From: Leeuwenhoekiella nanhaiensis | GTDB lineage: Bacteria; Bacteroidota; Bacteroidia; Flavobacteriales; Flavobacteriaceae | Length of the DNA: 64,000 nt | Assembly (NCBI RefSeq): GCF_002744755.1 | Contig: NZ_KZ319293.1 | Span: forward strand, 62,001 to 126,000 | Direction: 5' to 3' | In this document: positions 55,762 through 64,000 of the stretch, one piece after another | Layout: every line of letters begins with the position of its first letter | How positions within the stretch are numbered: position 1 is the stretch's first letter | The notes under the pieces: model-generated | Told to the model about the DNA's origin: nothing | Database searches by the model: none | What the model saw: the letters and a program-made list of their open reading frames with translations, nothing else | Made by a program: the position numbers and the translations under genes

Positions 55762-57375
55762 TTGAAAATACTGGATCGCTATATATTAATAACCTTTATC
55801 AAGAACTTTCTCAGTACGTTCATCATCCTGATGTTCATATTCGTGCTGCAAACGGTATGGCTCTACATCAAAGAACTGGCCGGGAAAGATCTTGATCTGG
55901 TTATTATTGTAAAATTCCTGCTGTATTTCTCACCCAGGCTGGTGACTCTGGTATTGCCGCTTACCGTTTTGCTCACGAGTATCATGACCTTCGGTAATTT
56001 TGCGGAAAACTATGAGTTTGCCGCAATGAAATCGACCGGAATTTCCCTGCAACGCGCTATGCGTAGCCTAACCGTTTTCATTTTAATTTTAGCAGGTACT
56101 TCTTTTCTTTTTGCCAACTATGTGATTCCGGCTGCTGAATTTGAATCGCTCAATTTAAGACGAAATATCGCTCAGGTAAAACCTGCGATGGCGATTACAA
56201 AGGGTCAGTACAACACCATTGGCGAAAGTTATGTGATGAAAATCGCTGATAAGGAAGGGGAAAACGGACAATTCTTAAAAGATGTGATCATCTACCAAAA
56301 AGATCCTTCCCGAACCGGAAATTTCACCGTAATAAAAGCCAAAGAAGCCGAATTAATCAGCGCGGAAGGCGATAATATCCTGTCTTTAAAACTTATTGAC
56401 GGTAACTATTACGACGAGGTAGAGCAAAAAGATTACAGCAAGCAGCGTCGCGAACCTTTTGTAAAAAGCTATTTTGAGACCTACACCATCAACATAGACC
56501 TCAGCGAACTCGACAATGTTGATATGGACGAAAAAAGCATTGACAATGCCTATACCATGCTTACCGTCGCTCAACTCAACGATACCCTGGTTGACATTTC
56601 AAAAAACTACAGCAATTATTTAAAATCCCGCGGTACTACAGAGCTTAGGGAAATGCAATTGCGGCCTTTAGACACGTCCTATCTGTCAAATATTCCGGTA
56701 GATACCACCCGTGTTGTTAAAGAAGAGCTTATTAAAAACTTTAGCCTGTCTTCACAGGCACAGGTATTACGCGGGGCTGAGACCAGTGTAAAAAATAACA
56801 TCACCTCTATTAAGGGTCAAAAAACCAATAATCAGGTTAAGATCAAAACCCTCAGCAAATACGAGATTGCGCTTCACGAAAAATTTGTTTTGGCCTTTGG
56901 TTGTGTCATACTCTTTTTTGTGGGAGCACCCTTGGGAGCAATCATTCGTAAGGGTGGACTGGGCTTGCCTATAGTCATTGGGGTTGGACTTTTTCTCACC
57001 TATCACTTCATCGGTATTTTTGCTAAAAACAGTGCCGAAGACGGAAGTGTTGCCGCCTGGCTTGCAAGCTGGCTGAGTACGCTGATTTTATTTCCGCTTG
57101 GCGTTTATCTAACTTACAGAGCCACTACAGATCAGGGCTTGTTCGATCTGGAAGGGTTTCTGGATCCCATCAAAAAATTATTCCGGAAAAAAGATCTTGA
57201 TGCCGTTGACCCGGAGCAGCCTTTGGCTGATTTCGATCTTACCAATTCTGAAAAGGCCATTCTCAAGACTAAAAATCAACGGGAACTGGAAGATATCGTG
57301 GCCAACTACGAGCAATACGGCTATTCCGAAAAATTCAAAGAAGCGGCCGAAACCTTACTCAAAACCTTTAAGTAA
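55762..57375 (+). CDS. lptG: LptF/LptG family permease (YjgP/YjgQ)
   Basis: 537 residues. Three N-terminal membrane helices (about 10-115), a periplasmic beta-jellyroll with a long helical insertion (about 130-370), and three C-terminal helices (about 372-470), then a cytoplasmic tail. It is a membrane subunit of the LptB2FG exporter that extracts LPS from the inner membrane. The TTG at 55762 (KILDRYILITFIKNF) is the start; no ATG fits. It lies 7 bases after lolA. Whether it is the F or G subunit is uncertain. Confidence 0.9.
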   Translation: MKILDRYILITFIKNFLSTFIILMFIFVLQTVWLYIKELAGKDLDLVIIVKFLLYFSPRLVTLVLPLTVLLTSIMTFGNFAENYEFAAMKSTGISLQRAMRSLTVFILILAGTSFLFANYVIPAAEFESLNLRRNIAQVKPAMAITKGQYNTIGESYVMKIADKEGENGQFLKDVIIYQKDPSRTGNFTVIKAKEAELISAEGDNILSLKLIDGNYYDEVEQKDYSKQRREPFVKSYFETYTINIDLSELDNVDMDEKSIDNAYTMLTVAQLNDTLVDISKNYSNYLKSRGTTELREMQLRPLDTSYLSNIPVDTTRVVKEELIKNFSLSSQAQVLRGAETSVKNNITSIKGQKTNNQVKIKTLSKYEIALHEKFVLAFGCVILFFVGAPLGAIIRKGGLGLPIVIGVGLFLTYHFIGIFAKNSAEDGSVAAWLASWLSTLILFPLGVYLTYRATTDQGLFDLEGFLDPIKKLFRKKDLDAVDPEQPLADFDLTNSEKAILKTKNQRELEDIVANYEQYGYSEKFKEAAETLLKTFK

Positions 57376-57421
57376 CCACCCGTTTTTTTTAAGGCCGAAA
57401 GTTTATAAGAAGCCTAAATTG

Positions 57422-57429
57422 TACCTTTG
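57422..57429 (+). promoter_or_regulatory. -7 box of ribB
   Basis: TACCTTTG, exact TAnnTTTG match, 18 bases before the ATG. No clear -33 TTG. Confidence 0.6.
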
Positions 57430-57447
57430 TTGTCCTAAACAGAATTT

Positions 57448-58593
57448 ATGCACGTGCAAACCCGTTCCCAAAATATTCAGCTTAACACCATTGAAGAAGC
57501 CATTGCCGAAATAAAAAAAGGCAAGGTAATCATCGTAGTAGATGATGAAGATCGTGAGAATGAAGGGGATTTTCTGGCTGCCTCAGAAACGGTCACTCCT
57601 GAAACCATCAATTTTATGGCAACCCACGGTCGTGGACTCATTTGCGCCCCAATAACCGAGGATCGCTGCAAAGAATTGAAACTCGAGATGATGGTGGGCA
57701 CTAATAGTGACCCGATGGAAACCGCTTTTACCGTTTCGGTAGATCTAAAAGGGCACGGCGTAACTACGGGTATTAGTGCTTCAGATCGCGCAAAAGCCGT
57801 ACGTGCACTCATCAATCCTGATATTAAACCTTGGGATTTTTCAAAACCAGGTCATATTTTTCCGCTTAAGGCTAAAGAAGGTGGTGTACTGCGCAGAACC
57901 GGTCATACCGAAGCTGCTATAGATTTTGCCCGGCTCGCAGGCTTTGCTCCAGCAGGAGTCATCGTTGAAATCATGAATGAAGACGGCACCATGGCGCGCC
58001 TGCCTCAACTTATGGATGTGGCTAAAAAATTTGATCTTAAAATTGTCTCGATTGCAGATCTGGTAGCTTATCGCATGCAGCACGATTCGCTGATTGTAAA
58101 GAAAGAAGATTTTAACCTCAAAACCCGATATGGAAGTTTTCGCATACGCGCTTACCAGCAAACTACAAACGATCAGATTCACATTGCCCTGACTAAAGGA
58201 ACATGGGGCATTGACGAGCCGGTTTTGGTACGGGTGAATTCATCTTTTGTAAACAACGATATTCTAAGTACACTTACTCAGGAAAGCGATAAGAAACTGG
58301 AGAAAATCTTTGAGCTGATCAATAAAACCGAAAAAGGTGCAGTGGTTTTTATCAATCAGGAAAATATAGCCAGCAAATTGCTTTCGCGTCTGGCAGATTT
58401 AAAAGAACGACAAACCACAGGCAGGCCTGCTGATTCGTCGCCTAAAATGGATTTAAAAGATTTTGGTATTGGTGCGCAAATCCTTCACGATCTGGGCATT
58501 TCAAAAATCAGATTACTGTCAAATAGCGAAGATCACAAACGGGTAGGAATGATAGGCTACGGCCTCGAAATTATGGAGCGTGTGACCTATTAA
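57448..58593 (+). CDS. ribB: DHBP synthase fused to a degenerate GTP cyclohydrolase II domain
   Basis: 381 residues. Residues about 8-205 are 3,4-dihydroxy-2-butanone 4-phosphate synthase: VVDDEDRENEGDF metal site, THGRGLICAP, and HTEAAIDFARLAG. Residues about 210-381 have the fold of GTP cyclohydrolase II (RYGSFRIRAY, VRVNSSFVNNDI, IRLLSNSEDHKRVGM) but have lost the three zinc Cys and the RQEGR-type catalytic segment (here NQENIASK). So only the RibB reaction from ribulose 5-phosphate is expected; a separate RibA must exist elsewhere (inference). Confidence 0.92.
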   Translation: MHVQTRSQNIQLNTIEEAIAEIKKGKVIIVVDDEDRENEGDFLAASETVTPETINFMATHGRGLICAPITEDRCKELKLEMMVGTNSDPMETAFTVSVDLKGHGVTTGISASDRAKAVRALINPDIKPWDFSKPGHIFPLKAKEGGVLRRTGHTEAAIDFARLAGFAPAGVIVEIMNEDGTMARLPQLMDVAKKFDLKIVSIADLVAYRMQHDSLIVKKEDFNLKTRYGSFRIRAYQQTTNDQIHIALTKGTWGIDEPVLVRVNSSFVNNDILSTLTQESDKKLEKIFELINKTEKGAVVFINQENIASKLLSRLADLKERQTTGRPADSSPKMDLKDFGIGAQILHDLGISKIRLLSNSEDHKRVGMIGYGLEIMERVTY

Positions 58594-58666
58594 ATATATC
58601 CTTTTTCCCTTCTACTGCAACAACAAGCTTATTTTGAAGTAATTAGATATAATAATCTATCGCATT

Positions 58667-59020
58667 ATGAAAAATCTATACTTCTTAGGCCTTATGCTTC
58701 TGGGCGCTTCCGCTTCGGTATGTGCTCAAAAAAATCAAATCCTTCCGCAAAAAAAGCAGGACAGCATTTTACAAAAACTGCAGCAGCAACCCTTCCCTTC
58801 CATCAATAAACCTTTTAAAGCGCTAACACTTGATCCTGAGCTTTTCAATTTAGACAAAAACCTTGCAATACAACCCGGTTTCAATTATACCCTGCCCATT
58901 TATCAGCCTGACGAGATTTATAATAATTCTATGAGGATCTTAAAGCCCAGCAAGGCCTACGAATATAAGATGCGTATTATCGATCAGCCGGTGCAAAATT
59001 CGCAGCGCGATCAATCTTAG
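58667..59020 (+). CDS. Small exported protein of unknown function
   Basis: 117 residues. Signal peptide of about 20 residues ending VCAQ. The mature part is rich in Gln, Lys and Pro with no Cys (KQDSILQKLQQQPFPSINKP, FNYTLPIYQPDEIYNNSM). I recognise no domain. The opening and length are like many short periplasmic proteins of flavobacteria found after ribB. It ends one base before the end of the convergent nitroreductase gene. Confidence 0.72.
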   Translation: MKNLYFLGLMLLGASASVCAQKNQILPQKKQDSILQKLQQQPFPSINKPFKALTLDPELFNLDKNLAIQPGFNYTLPIYQPDEIYNNSMRILKPSKAYEYKMRIIDQPVQNSQRDQS

Positions 59021-59021
59021 A

Positions 59022-59657
59022 TTAAAGTTTGATAATGGTGTCTTCAGTAGAACGGCGCACCTTTTCAAAATCGGCAAACATATCATCTGCTGCGCGATAA
59101 CCTACAGGTAAAACCAGAGTGCTGGTGATTCCCATTTCATCAAGTTTAAGCAGTTCATCATACTTTTCAGGAACAAAACCTTCCATTGGGCAGGCATCTA
59201 TTTCTTCAAGCGCACAAACGGTAAGCAAATTTCCCAAGGCCAGATAAGCCTGATTTACTGCCCACTGCCGGGTTTTTTCAGCCTTCTGAGTATCAAATTG
59301 TTTTTTAAGCGTCTCGCGAAAAGGTTTCAGTATCGTTTCAGGAGTGTCGCGTACCTCTCGAACCCGATCAAAATAAGACTCCACGTAAGGGGCCCTGACT
59401 TCTTTTTCGACACAAATAACCAACACGTGAGAAGCGTCGCGCACCTGGGTTTGATTCATAGAAGCACCCACCAACTGTTGCTGCATATTCTTGTCTGAAA
59501 CCACCACCAGTCGTAAAGGCTGAAGTCCGTAAGAAGTCGCGGTAAGATTAAAGGCTTCGGTGAGTACCTCAAGCTTGGCTGCGCTTAGTTTTTGATCAGG
59601 ATTAAACTTTTTTACGGCATAGCGCCAGTTGAGGCTTTTGATGACATCCATATGCAT
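59022..59657 (-). CDS. Nitroreductase-family NAD(P)H oxidoreductase (NfsB-like)
   Basis: 211 residues. FMN-binding signs are LNWRYAVKKFNPD near the start (Arg, Lys for phosphate), TATSYGLQPLRLVVV (about 37-50), NQAYLALGNLLTVCALEEIDACPMEGF (about 136-162) and LPVGYR near the end. It fits the NfsB/MhqN group of flavin enzymes that reduce nitro compounds or quinones. Two ATG codons lie at the start (MHMDVIKSL); either may be used. Monocistronic and convergent with the preceding gene. Confidence 0.9.
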   Translation of the reverse strand: MHMDVIKSLNWRYAVKKFNPDQKLSAAKLEVLTEAFNLTATSYGLQPLRLVVVSDKNMQQQLVGASMNQTQVRDASHVLVICVEKEVRAPYVESYFDRVREVRDTPETILKPFRETLKKQFDTQKAEKTRQWAVNQAYLALGNLLTVCALEEIDACPMEGFVPEKYDELLKLDEMGITSTLVLPVGYRAADDMFADFEKVRRSTEDTIIKL

Positions 59658-59847
59658 ATTTTTTCCAAAGTTAAGACCTTAGCTTCATTCTATAGATATA
59701 TTCTTTCAAAATGCGTTTTAAATGTGCTTTGCACGCTTTTATTGCAAAAAGCTTAGTAATTTTAAGGCACGTCCTAATACCAATATCCATACATAAGACG
59801 TTAGCAACTGAAGCCCTATAAAATCTGCTAAAAACCACGATCCATTT

Positions 59848-60510
59848 ATGTTTAAAAACAATCTGGTATTCCTAAAACTGCTGCGTTGGTTAATCGTGGG
59901 ATTCCTGCTGGTTTTACTTGTTACGTCCGGGTTGTCATTGTATATCAAACAAACTACTAAGAACTACATTTTTGAACGCACTGAAGAATTGCCCGAAACC
60001 TATACCGTTTTGGTTCTGGGAGCCAGTGTGCGCAGTAATGGGGAGCTCTCAACAATCTTACGCGACCGGGTAGAATCTGCCCTCCTGCTCTATTCGCAGG
60101 GAAAAGTAAAACGCTTTTTACTTTCGGGTGATAATGGCACCACCAGTTATAACGAGCCGGTTGCTATGAAAAAATACCTGCGGGAACGCGGGGTGCCTGA
60201 AGAAGCTATTTTTATGGACTTTGCCGGCTTTGATACCTACGACTCGGTTTACAGAGCCTCCTATATATTTGAGGTGGATAAGGCTATTGTGGTAACGCAG
60301 CATTTTCATCTGCCTCGGGCTATTTACATCGCACGAAGTATGGGCCTTGAATACTATGGGTATATTGGAGACCGAAGAACTTATGAGCTGGAATCGCGCA
60401 ACCGATACCGGGAAATTGCGGCAAATTTAAAGGCATGGGGCGAATTGCTCATCAACAAAGAGCCTCATTTTAAAGGAGATAAGATTCCCATTACCGGAAA
60501 GAATAATTAG
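59848..60510 (+). CDS. SanA/YdcF-like DUF218 protein
   Basis: 220 residues. One N-terminal membrane helix (about 13-35), then a DUF218 domain: VLVLGASVRSNGELSTILRDRVESALLLY (about 55-83), FLLSGDNG and IVVTQHFHLPRAIYIARSMGLE. E. coli SanA of this family affects envelope permeability to vancomycin at high temperature. It is probably anchored in the inner membrane with the domain outside. Monocistronic. Confidence 0.88.
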   Translation: MFKNNLVFLKLLRWLIVGFLLVLLVTSGLSLYIKQTTKNYIFERTEELPETYTVLVLGASVRSNGELSTILRDRVESALLLYSQGKVKRFLLSGDNGTTSYNEPVAMKKYLRERGVPEEAIFMDFAGFDTYDSVYRASYIFEVDKAIVVTQHFHLPRAIYIARSMGLEYYGYIGDRRTYELESRNRYREIAANLKAWGELLINKEPHFKGDKIPITGKNN

Positions 60511-60530
60511 TCTAAAAATCCGCTCATTTT

Positions 60531-60564
60531 TTTGGCGGGAAATTGAAAAAACTTTCTATATTTG
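60531..60564 (+). promoter_or_regulatory. Promoter of the tRNA-Ser gene
   Basis: TTTG, 22 bases, then TATATTTG, an exact TAnnTTTG box. It ends 35 bases before the tRNA. Confidence 0.6.
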
Positions 60565-60599
60565 CACCCGCAATCAGCAAATAGCTGATGAGACACTCA

Positions 60600-60684
60600 G
60601 GAGAAATGGCAGAGTGGTCGAATGCGGCGGTCTTGAAAACCGTTGAGGGTCACACCTCCGGGGGTTCGAATCCCTCTTTCTCCG
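60600..60684 (+). tRNA. tRNA-Ser (anticodon UGA)
   Basis: 85 bases. The acceptor stem pairs GGAGAAA with TTTCTCC plus discriminator G. The anticodon arm is CGGTCTTGAAAACCG with TGA in the loop. The extra arm GAGGGTCACACCTC is long, as in class II tRNAs, and the T arm has GGTTCGAATCC. CCA is not encoded. Nearby repeats and foreign-looking genes to the right suggest that its 3' end serves as an integration site. Confidence 0.97.
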
Positions 60685-60687
60685 CAA

Positions 60688-60726
60688 AAAGCCCCGTTAT
60701 CGCACTGATAACGGGGCTTTGTTTTT
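60688..60726 (+). terminator. Terminator of the tRNA-Ser gene
   Basis: Perfect 14-bp stem AAAGCCCCGTTATC/GATAACGGGGCTTT with a five-base loop, followed by GTTTTT. Confidence 0.93.
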
Positions 60727-60728
60727 CA

Positions 60729-60751
60729 AGGGGCATATTTAGGGGCATATT
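60729..60751. repeat. Two tandem AGGGGCATATT units beside the tRNA
   Basis: AGGGGCATATT at 60729-60739 and 60741-60751, one base apart. Such short direct repeats just outside a tRNA 3' end resemble recombinase binding sites of an attL (inference). Confidence 0.5.
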
Positions 60752-60775
60752 CATTGATTTAATTTATCAAAGAAA

Positions 60776-61735
60776 TTACTCCAGAAACTCACTTAATTTT
60801 AAAAGGTTTGAATTTTCATTCTTCCGAATAGCTCCGATATCAAAAACGTAATCCGGATTTGATATTTTTTTGTCAGGTTTGGGAATATTTTTAAGCAAAC
60901 AATACTTCTCGATTAGTGGCTTAAACCTTAAATCATGAAAGAAAATCATATTATAAAATAACATTTCCAATTCTTCATCAGACAATAGAGATCTTACAAT
61001 TGAAGTATATTCGTATCTAACTTCATAATTTCTTAAAAAATATTCCTTTTCTATATCTCCATCAGGATCTAAAGTTGATTTAGAAACAAATACCTGTTCG
61101 TCGATACGCGAAATAATTCGATATAAAAAACGATAATAATGGCCAAATTCTGTGCTGTACTTTGCGTAAGCCGTACGATATGCCTCAATCTTACTATTTC
61201 CTTCATTAGCTCTTCCCAATTCCTTAGTAAGACATCTAGCAAAAACATCCCTTCCGGTAATTTTACCCTCACCACTAACTGTAATGTCAATATCTGCAAC
61301 AATCTTTAAATGTGTATCAATCATATTGAAAAACAGACTTTCAAACTGTTGACGTTTTGCTGTTTCATTTTGATTAGCCATTTCGTAGCGCTGCAACTCT
61401 AATGCAGCATTTGTGTTCCTTATTTCTTCGCGATTTAATTCAAGATCATCCCTGTTTAATTTTAATTCTTGTTGCTGATAAATCATTTGCTGTTTCTGAC
61501 CCAGAAATGCTACGTAAATAAAAAAAAGCCCAGCAAGCGACCATATACCTACCATCGTACCGCCTAAAAAATCCCCAACTTCATTCCATTGCATGGGATA
61601 TACATTCTCATTTTGCCAATGCACCACATACAGACAAGCAAATCCCAATAAAATTAAAAGAAATGCACTACGCTTGAACCACTTGATGGAGGTTTCCAGC
61701 TTTTTTAAGTCCTTCTCTATTCTCTCACTATTCAT
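60776..61735 (-). CDS. Putative phage abortive infection protein (putAbiC type)
   Basis: 319 residues. Two membrane helices (about 22-42, 58-82) are followed by a coiled coil (about 85-135, QQQELKLNRDDLELNREEI) and a helical domain with FESLFFNMIDTHLKIVADI (about 138-156), YYRFLYRIISRID and the closing MLFYNMIFFHDLRFKPLIEKY. This matches the putative phage abortive infection family (PF16872 as I recall). It would act at the inner membrane. It lies 18 bases after the GIY-YIG gene and so may be part of one defence operon (inference). Confidence 0.82.
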   Translation of the reverse strand: MNSERIEKDLKKLETSIKWFKRSAFLLILLGFACLYVVHWQNENVYPMQWNEVGDFLGGTMVGIWSLAGLFFIYVAFLGQKQQMIYQQQELKLNRDDLELNREEIRNTNAALELQRYEMANQNETAKRQQFESLFFNMIDTHLKIVADIDITVSGEGKITGRDVFARCLTKELGRANEGNSKIEAYRTAYAKYSTEFGHYYRFLYRIISRIDEQVFVSKSTLDPDGDIEKEYFLRNYEVRYEYTSIVRSLLSDEELEMLFYNMIFFHDLRFKPLIEKYCLLKNIPKPDKKISNPDYVFDIGAIRKNENSNLLKLSEFLE

Positions 61736-61753
61736 ATTACGATATTTAACTTC

Positions 61754-62962
61754 TTAGTATTTGTAAATTTGTGCCGAAGAAGGATCATAATAATAGTCAA
61801 CAATAGTTCCGTCCTTAATCTTATCTACCATATCATCAATAACAAATAATGGCACAAGAAACCACTCTCTGGGATTAACCGGTTTGCCGAAACGGTCTTT
61901 GATATCAATATTTAACTTGGCATTTTTGAAGAACGATTGAATAAGGTTTTCCAGCTTATGACGATTGATATTGGCTAATTTATAAGTTGCAACTACTTCT
62001 ACATCTGCCATCAAAAAGGTAGGGTCATTTTTTGCATTTTGTATTCGCTTGTTAAGATCGTTACCTGTAACTCCTATCTTGTGGAATACCTCCCTATTTT
62101 TAATGATCAAAGGATTCTTAGAATTAGATCGAAGCACGTAAATAGTACCACTCTCTAAATCATCATCCTCAAGTTTATCTGAAAATAAGGGACCCAAACC
62201 AGGTTGAGTAACAAAACGACTTGTTTCATCTTTATACATTGCTCTAATTAGCGAACGTTGCAATAAGTCATTCTCAGTACCATTATCGTAAATAACTCGT
62301 AAACGAGCATCTTCTTCGCCATTTGGAGCCTTAAATATCTCCCCCTTCTCAGCTATATAGGCCATTTGTCCCTTTACGATAACAAAAAGATTTTCTTGAA
62401 TAATAGTTTTAGTAAAACCGGCATCTTTCCTAAAACGAACAGTTTCTCTATAACCATTTTCTATTTCCTTCTTAGTCCTATCAAAAAGCGGTTTAAAGTT
62501 TTCAAAATCTTCGCAAACAGTTCTATTTGCAAATTCCTCATTGGCTCGCTTTTCAGCTCTTGTTCTTACATATTTGAGATTAGTAATAGAATATTCATCC
62601 TCCTCTACTCCCAATAGTTCTAATAACTCATCGTCATCTACGTCATCTGAAACAGCAACTGGTTCATTTATTTCTCCAGATAAGATACCCTGATAATCAA
62701 GTTCCGTTAATAGATCAATGAACTCTTTTTTCCCTTTAATTTTCTCTAGTCTGACAGCATATAATCTTTCAAAAATGTCATTCCCTTCACCGTGAATCGG
62801 TAGTCGCTTTTGTTCCTCTACAAATTTTTGTATTTCTTCAAAACCAGCAATAACACGCTCTTCTAAAGCAGTATATGTAACTTCCTTTTTTTTCTCAACA
62901 TCGACACCAAGAGCTGCCAATAAAGCTTCATCCTCAGATGTAAATTTCTCCTTCTTAGCCAT
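61754..62962 (-). CDS. GIY-YIG nuclease family protein (T5orf172/Mug113-like)
   Basis: 402 residues. The C-terminal part (about 275-385) has a divergent GIY-YIG core: GTIYVLRS, HKIGVTGNDLNKRIQNA with the catalytic-type Arg, and HKLENLIQSFF with the metal Glu. PVNPREWFLVPL follows, as in the T5orf172 group. The N-terminal two thirds are helical and acidic (LLAALGVDVEKKKEVTYT, VDDDELLELLGVEED) with no named domain. Its start overlaps the helicase stop by 8 bases, so both form a coupled pair. A nuclease that cuts foreign DNA is the likely role (inference). Confidence 0.82.
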   Translation of the reverse strand: MAKKEKFTSEDEALLAALGVDVEKKKEVTYTALEERVIAGFEEIQKFVEEQKRLPIHGEGNDIFERLYAVRLEKIKGKKEFIDLLTELDYQGILSGEINEPVAVSDDVDDDELLELLGVEEDEYSITNLKYVRTRAEKRANEEFANRTVCEDFENFKPLFDRTKKEIENGYRETVRFRKDAGFTKTIIQENLFVIVKGQMAYIAEKGEIFKAPNGEEDARLRVIYDNGTENDLLQRSLIRAMYKDETSRFVTQPGLGPLFSDKLEDDDLESGTIYVLRSNSKNPLIIKNREVFHKIGVTGNDLNKRIQNAKNDPTFLMADVEVVATYKLANINRHKLENLIQSFFKNAKLNIDIKDRFGKPVNPREWFLVPLFVIDDMVDKIKDGTIVDYYYDPSSAQIYKY

Positions 62963-64000
62963 TTTGTTCTTCTGATTTTTTTCTTGCTAAATAAGCAATT
63001 CCCTGGGCCATACGCTGTTCCCAAGGGTCCGCAGAATTAATATCTGGCAATCTTCCTCGCTCGTTTTTAAATTTTAAAGCTCGTTTGGCCAGATCTCTTG
63101 CTTCATCAAGAGTAATATTTGGTTTTCTACTTGAAATAACCTCCGCCATAGCTTTTAAGCTCTTTTCAGTCATTGCTTTAGAAAGTATGGAATAAGCTTC
63201 GCTGAATGGATTTATACTATCTATCCAATCCACATCTAGATCTCTAACATCCATAGTAAATTTCCTAATACCATCTATTAGGGCCGTATTAGCTTTCAAA
63301 ATTTCCCCTCCGTCATTGTTTATAGATTTTTTAGCCATTTGAGTTATATTAAGAGCAGCGATAGCGTGTTGTCTAATGGCCTCAATATCTTCATCATCTA
63401 TATCTGGATATTTGTCTTTTATGATTTTCCCTAGTCTTACTTGCGTTAATTCCTGAGGAACCAACTCTTCATCGAACAAGCCGCGACCAATTGAATCTTT
63501 ATCCTGTGCAAAAGCTGCAATTACCTCATTCAAGTCCTCTTTACAAATACGCTTTGCATCTTCGCTTTCAGGCATTGCTAAACCTTTAATTTCTATCTGA
63601 TATTCTCCTTTCTCTTCATTCCAGCCAACATTTTCTTTCTCAGGATCGTAGCCTCCCGCACCGTAATCGTAACCTTCCTTCTCTTTACTTTGAGAGTTTT
63701 TAGGTGTGAAGTTGAACTTTGGAGCCAAAACTTGTTCCATTAATAAACTGGCTGAAATAGCCTTTAATGTATCATTTACAGCATCGGTAACAGAATCTTC
63801 TGAAGCATCTACTTCTGCTATTAGATTTGTAAATCTAGCTTGTGTTTTATTTGGAGCATCTCTTGTTGCTCGTCCTATAATTTGTACAATTTCAGTTAAA
63901 CTGGAACGGTACCCAATAGTTAAAGCGTGTTCACACCATATCCAATCAAAACCCTCTTTTGCCATTCCCAGGGCGATGATAATGTCCACGTAATCGGGGT
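62955..64000 (-). CDS. DEAD/DEAH-type helicase, 3' part only
   Basis: Partial gene: its 5' end lies beyond the right edge, as the frame is open to 64000. About 348 C-terminal residues are visible. DIIIALGMAKEGFDW and then IVQIIGRATRDAP are helicase motifs V and VI of superfamily 2 (QxxGRxxR). A long C-terminal extension follows (about 280 residues, SISASLLMEQ-type helices, YDYGAGGYDPEKENVGWN, LTQVRLGKIIKDKYP). The extension is not one I can name. It overlaps the GIY-YIG nuclease gene by 8 bases. Type I-restriction-like or other defence helicase is possible; the ATPase half needed to decide is outside the window. Confidence 0.85.
   Translation of the reverse strand, partial: PDYVDIIIALGMAKEGFDWIWCEHALTIGYRSSLTEIVQIIGRATRDAPNKTQARFTNLIAEVDASEDSVTDAVNDTLKAISASLLMEQVLAPKFNFTPKNSQSKEKEGYDYGAGGYDPEKENVGWNEEKGEYQIEIKGLAMPESEDAKRICKEDLNEVIAAFAQDKDSIGRGLFDEELVPQELTQVRLGKIIKDKYPDIDDEDIEAIRQHAIAALNITQMAKKSINNDGGEILKANTALIDGIRKFTMDVRDLDVDWIDSINPFSEAYSILSKAMTEKSLKAMAEVISSRKPNITLDEARDLAKRALKFKNERGRLPDINSADPWEQRMAQGIAYLARKKSEEQNG

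Noticed and set aside
58182-58593. Frameshift or pseudogene suspected in the RibA half of ribB
   Set aside because: The frame is continuous and landmarks of the fold persist to the end, so it is a degenerate domain, not a broken gene.

Overview
The window looks like chromosomal DNA of a member of the Bacteroidota, most likely a marine Flavobacteriaceae. The reasons are the CheB-CheR-kinase fusion, the YaiO-type TPR/beta-barrel protein, the HYC_CC_PP and DUF3347 copper proteins, the tpx-dgkA-ftsK-lolA-lptG-ribB order, AT-rich leaders without strong Shine-Dalgarno sites, and repeated matches to the Bacteroidota -7 promoter box TAnnTTTG. Genus is not established. Forty-nine protein genes and one tRNA gene are described; the last protein gene (helicase) runs off the right edge.

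Layout. 28-6299 (minus strand): a light-signalling operon of CheB-CheR-PAS kinase, bacteriophytochrome kinase and single-domain response regulator. 6503-7585: a FabH-like ketoacyl synthase. 7816-21481: a copper/heavy-metal island, all minus strand, with HYC_CC_PP protein, CusA-type RND pump, TolC-type channel, DUF3347 lipoprotein, permease, CopA ATPase, PepSY protein, DUF305 protein and CusB-type adaptor. Its spacers hold interspersed repeats and a 7-bp minisatellite, and one repeat has become part of the cusA reading frame. 21571-23010: an oxidoreductase and an orphan response regulator.

23435-35439: a candidate exopolysaccharide system. A five-PAS hybrid kinase, a receiver-HPt protein and a response regulator (overlapping genes) are followed on the same strand by a HEAT-repeat membrane protein, a processive GT2 synthase (QRNRW motif), a TPR/beta-barrel outer-membrane protein and an unrecognised membrane-anchored protein. 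An LtaS-like phosphotransferase converges on the last gene. I regard this block as the most likely undescribed system here: signal input, phosphorelay, polymer synthesis and export in one place.

35553-39304: a ModF-like ABC ATPase lacking its first Walker A, a quinone oxidoreductase with a hexanucleotide repeat in its leader, and lpdA. 39419-48257: an accessory-looking stretch with three related secreted proteins (two with YadA-type head repeats), a DUF6266 gene preceded by a helically phased repeat array, a small lipoprotein, and long spacers rich in repeats. 48537-60510: housekeeping and redox genes (NhaC antiporter, peroxiredoxin-thioredoxin-DUF6952, tpx-dgkA, ftsK-lolA-lptG, ribB with a degenerate RibA half, nitroreductase, SanA-like protein). 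60600-60684: tRNA-Ser(UGA). Right of it (60776-64000) lies a probable defence island with a putAbiC-type protein, a GIY-YIG nuclease and the 3' part of a DEAD/DEAH-type helicase.

Limits: family names are from recognition of motifs by eye; no database search, alignment or structure prediction was run. DUF numbers are from memory.
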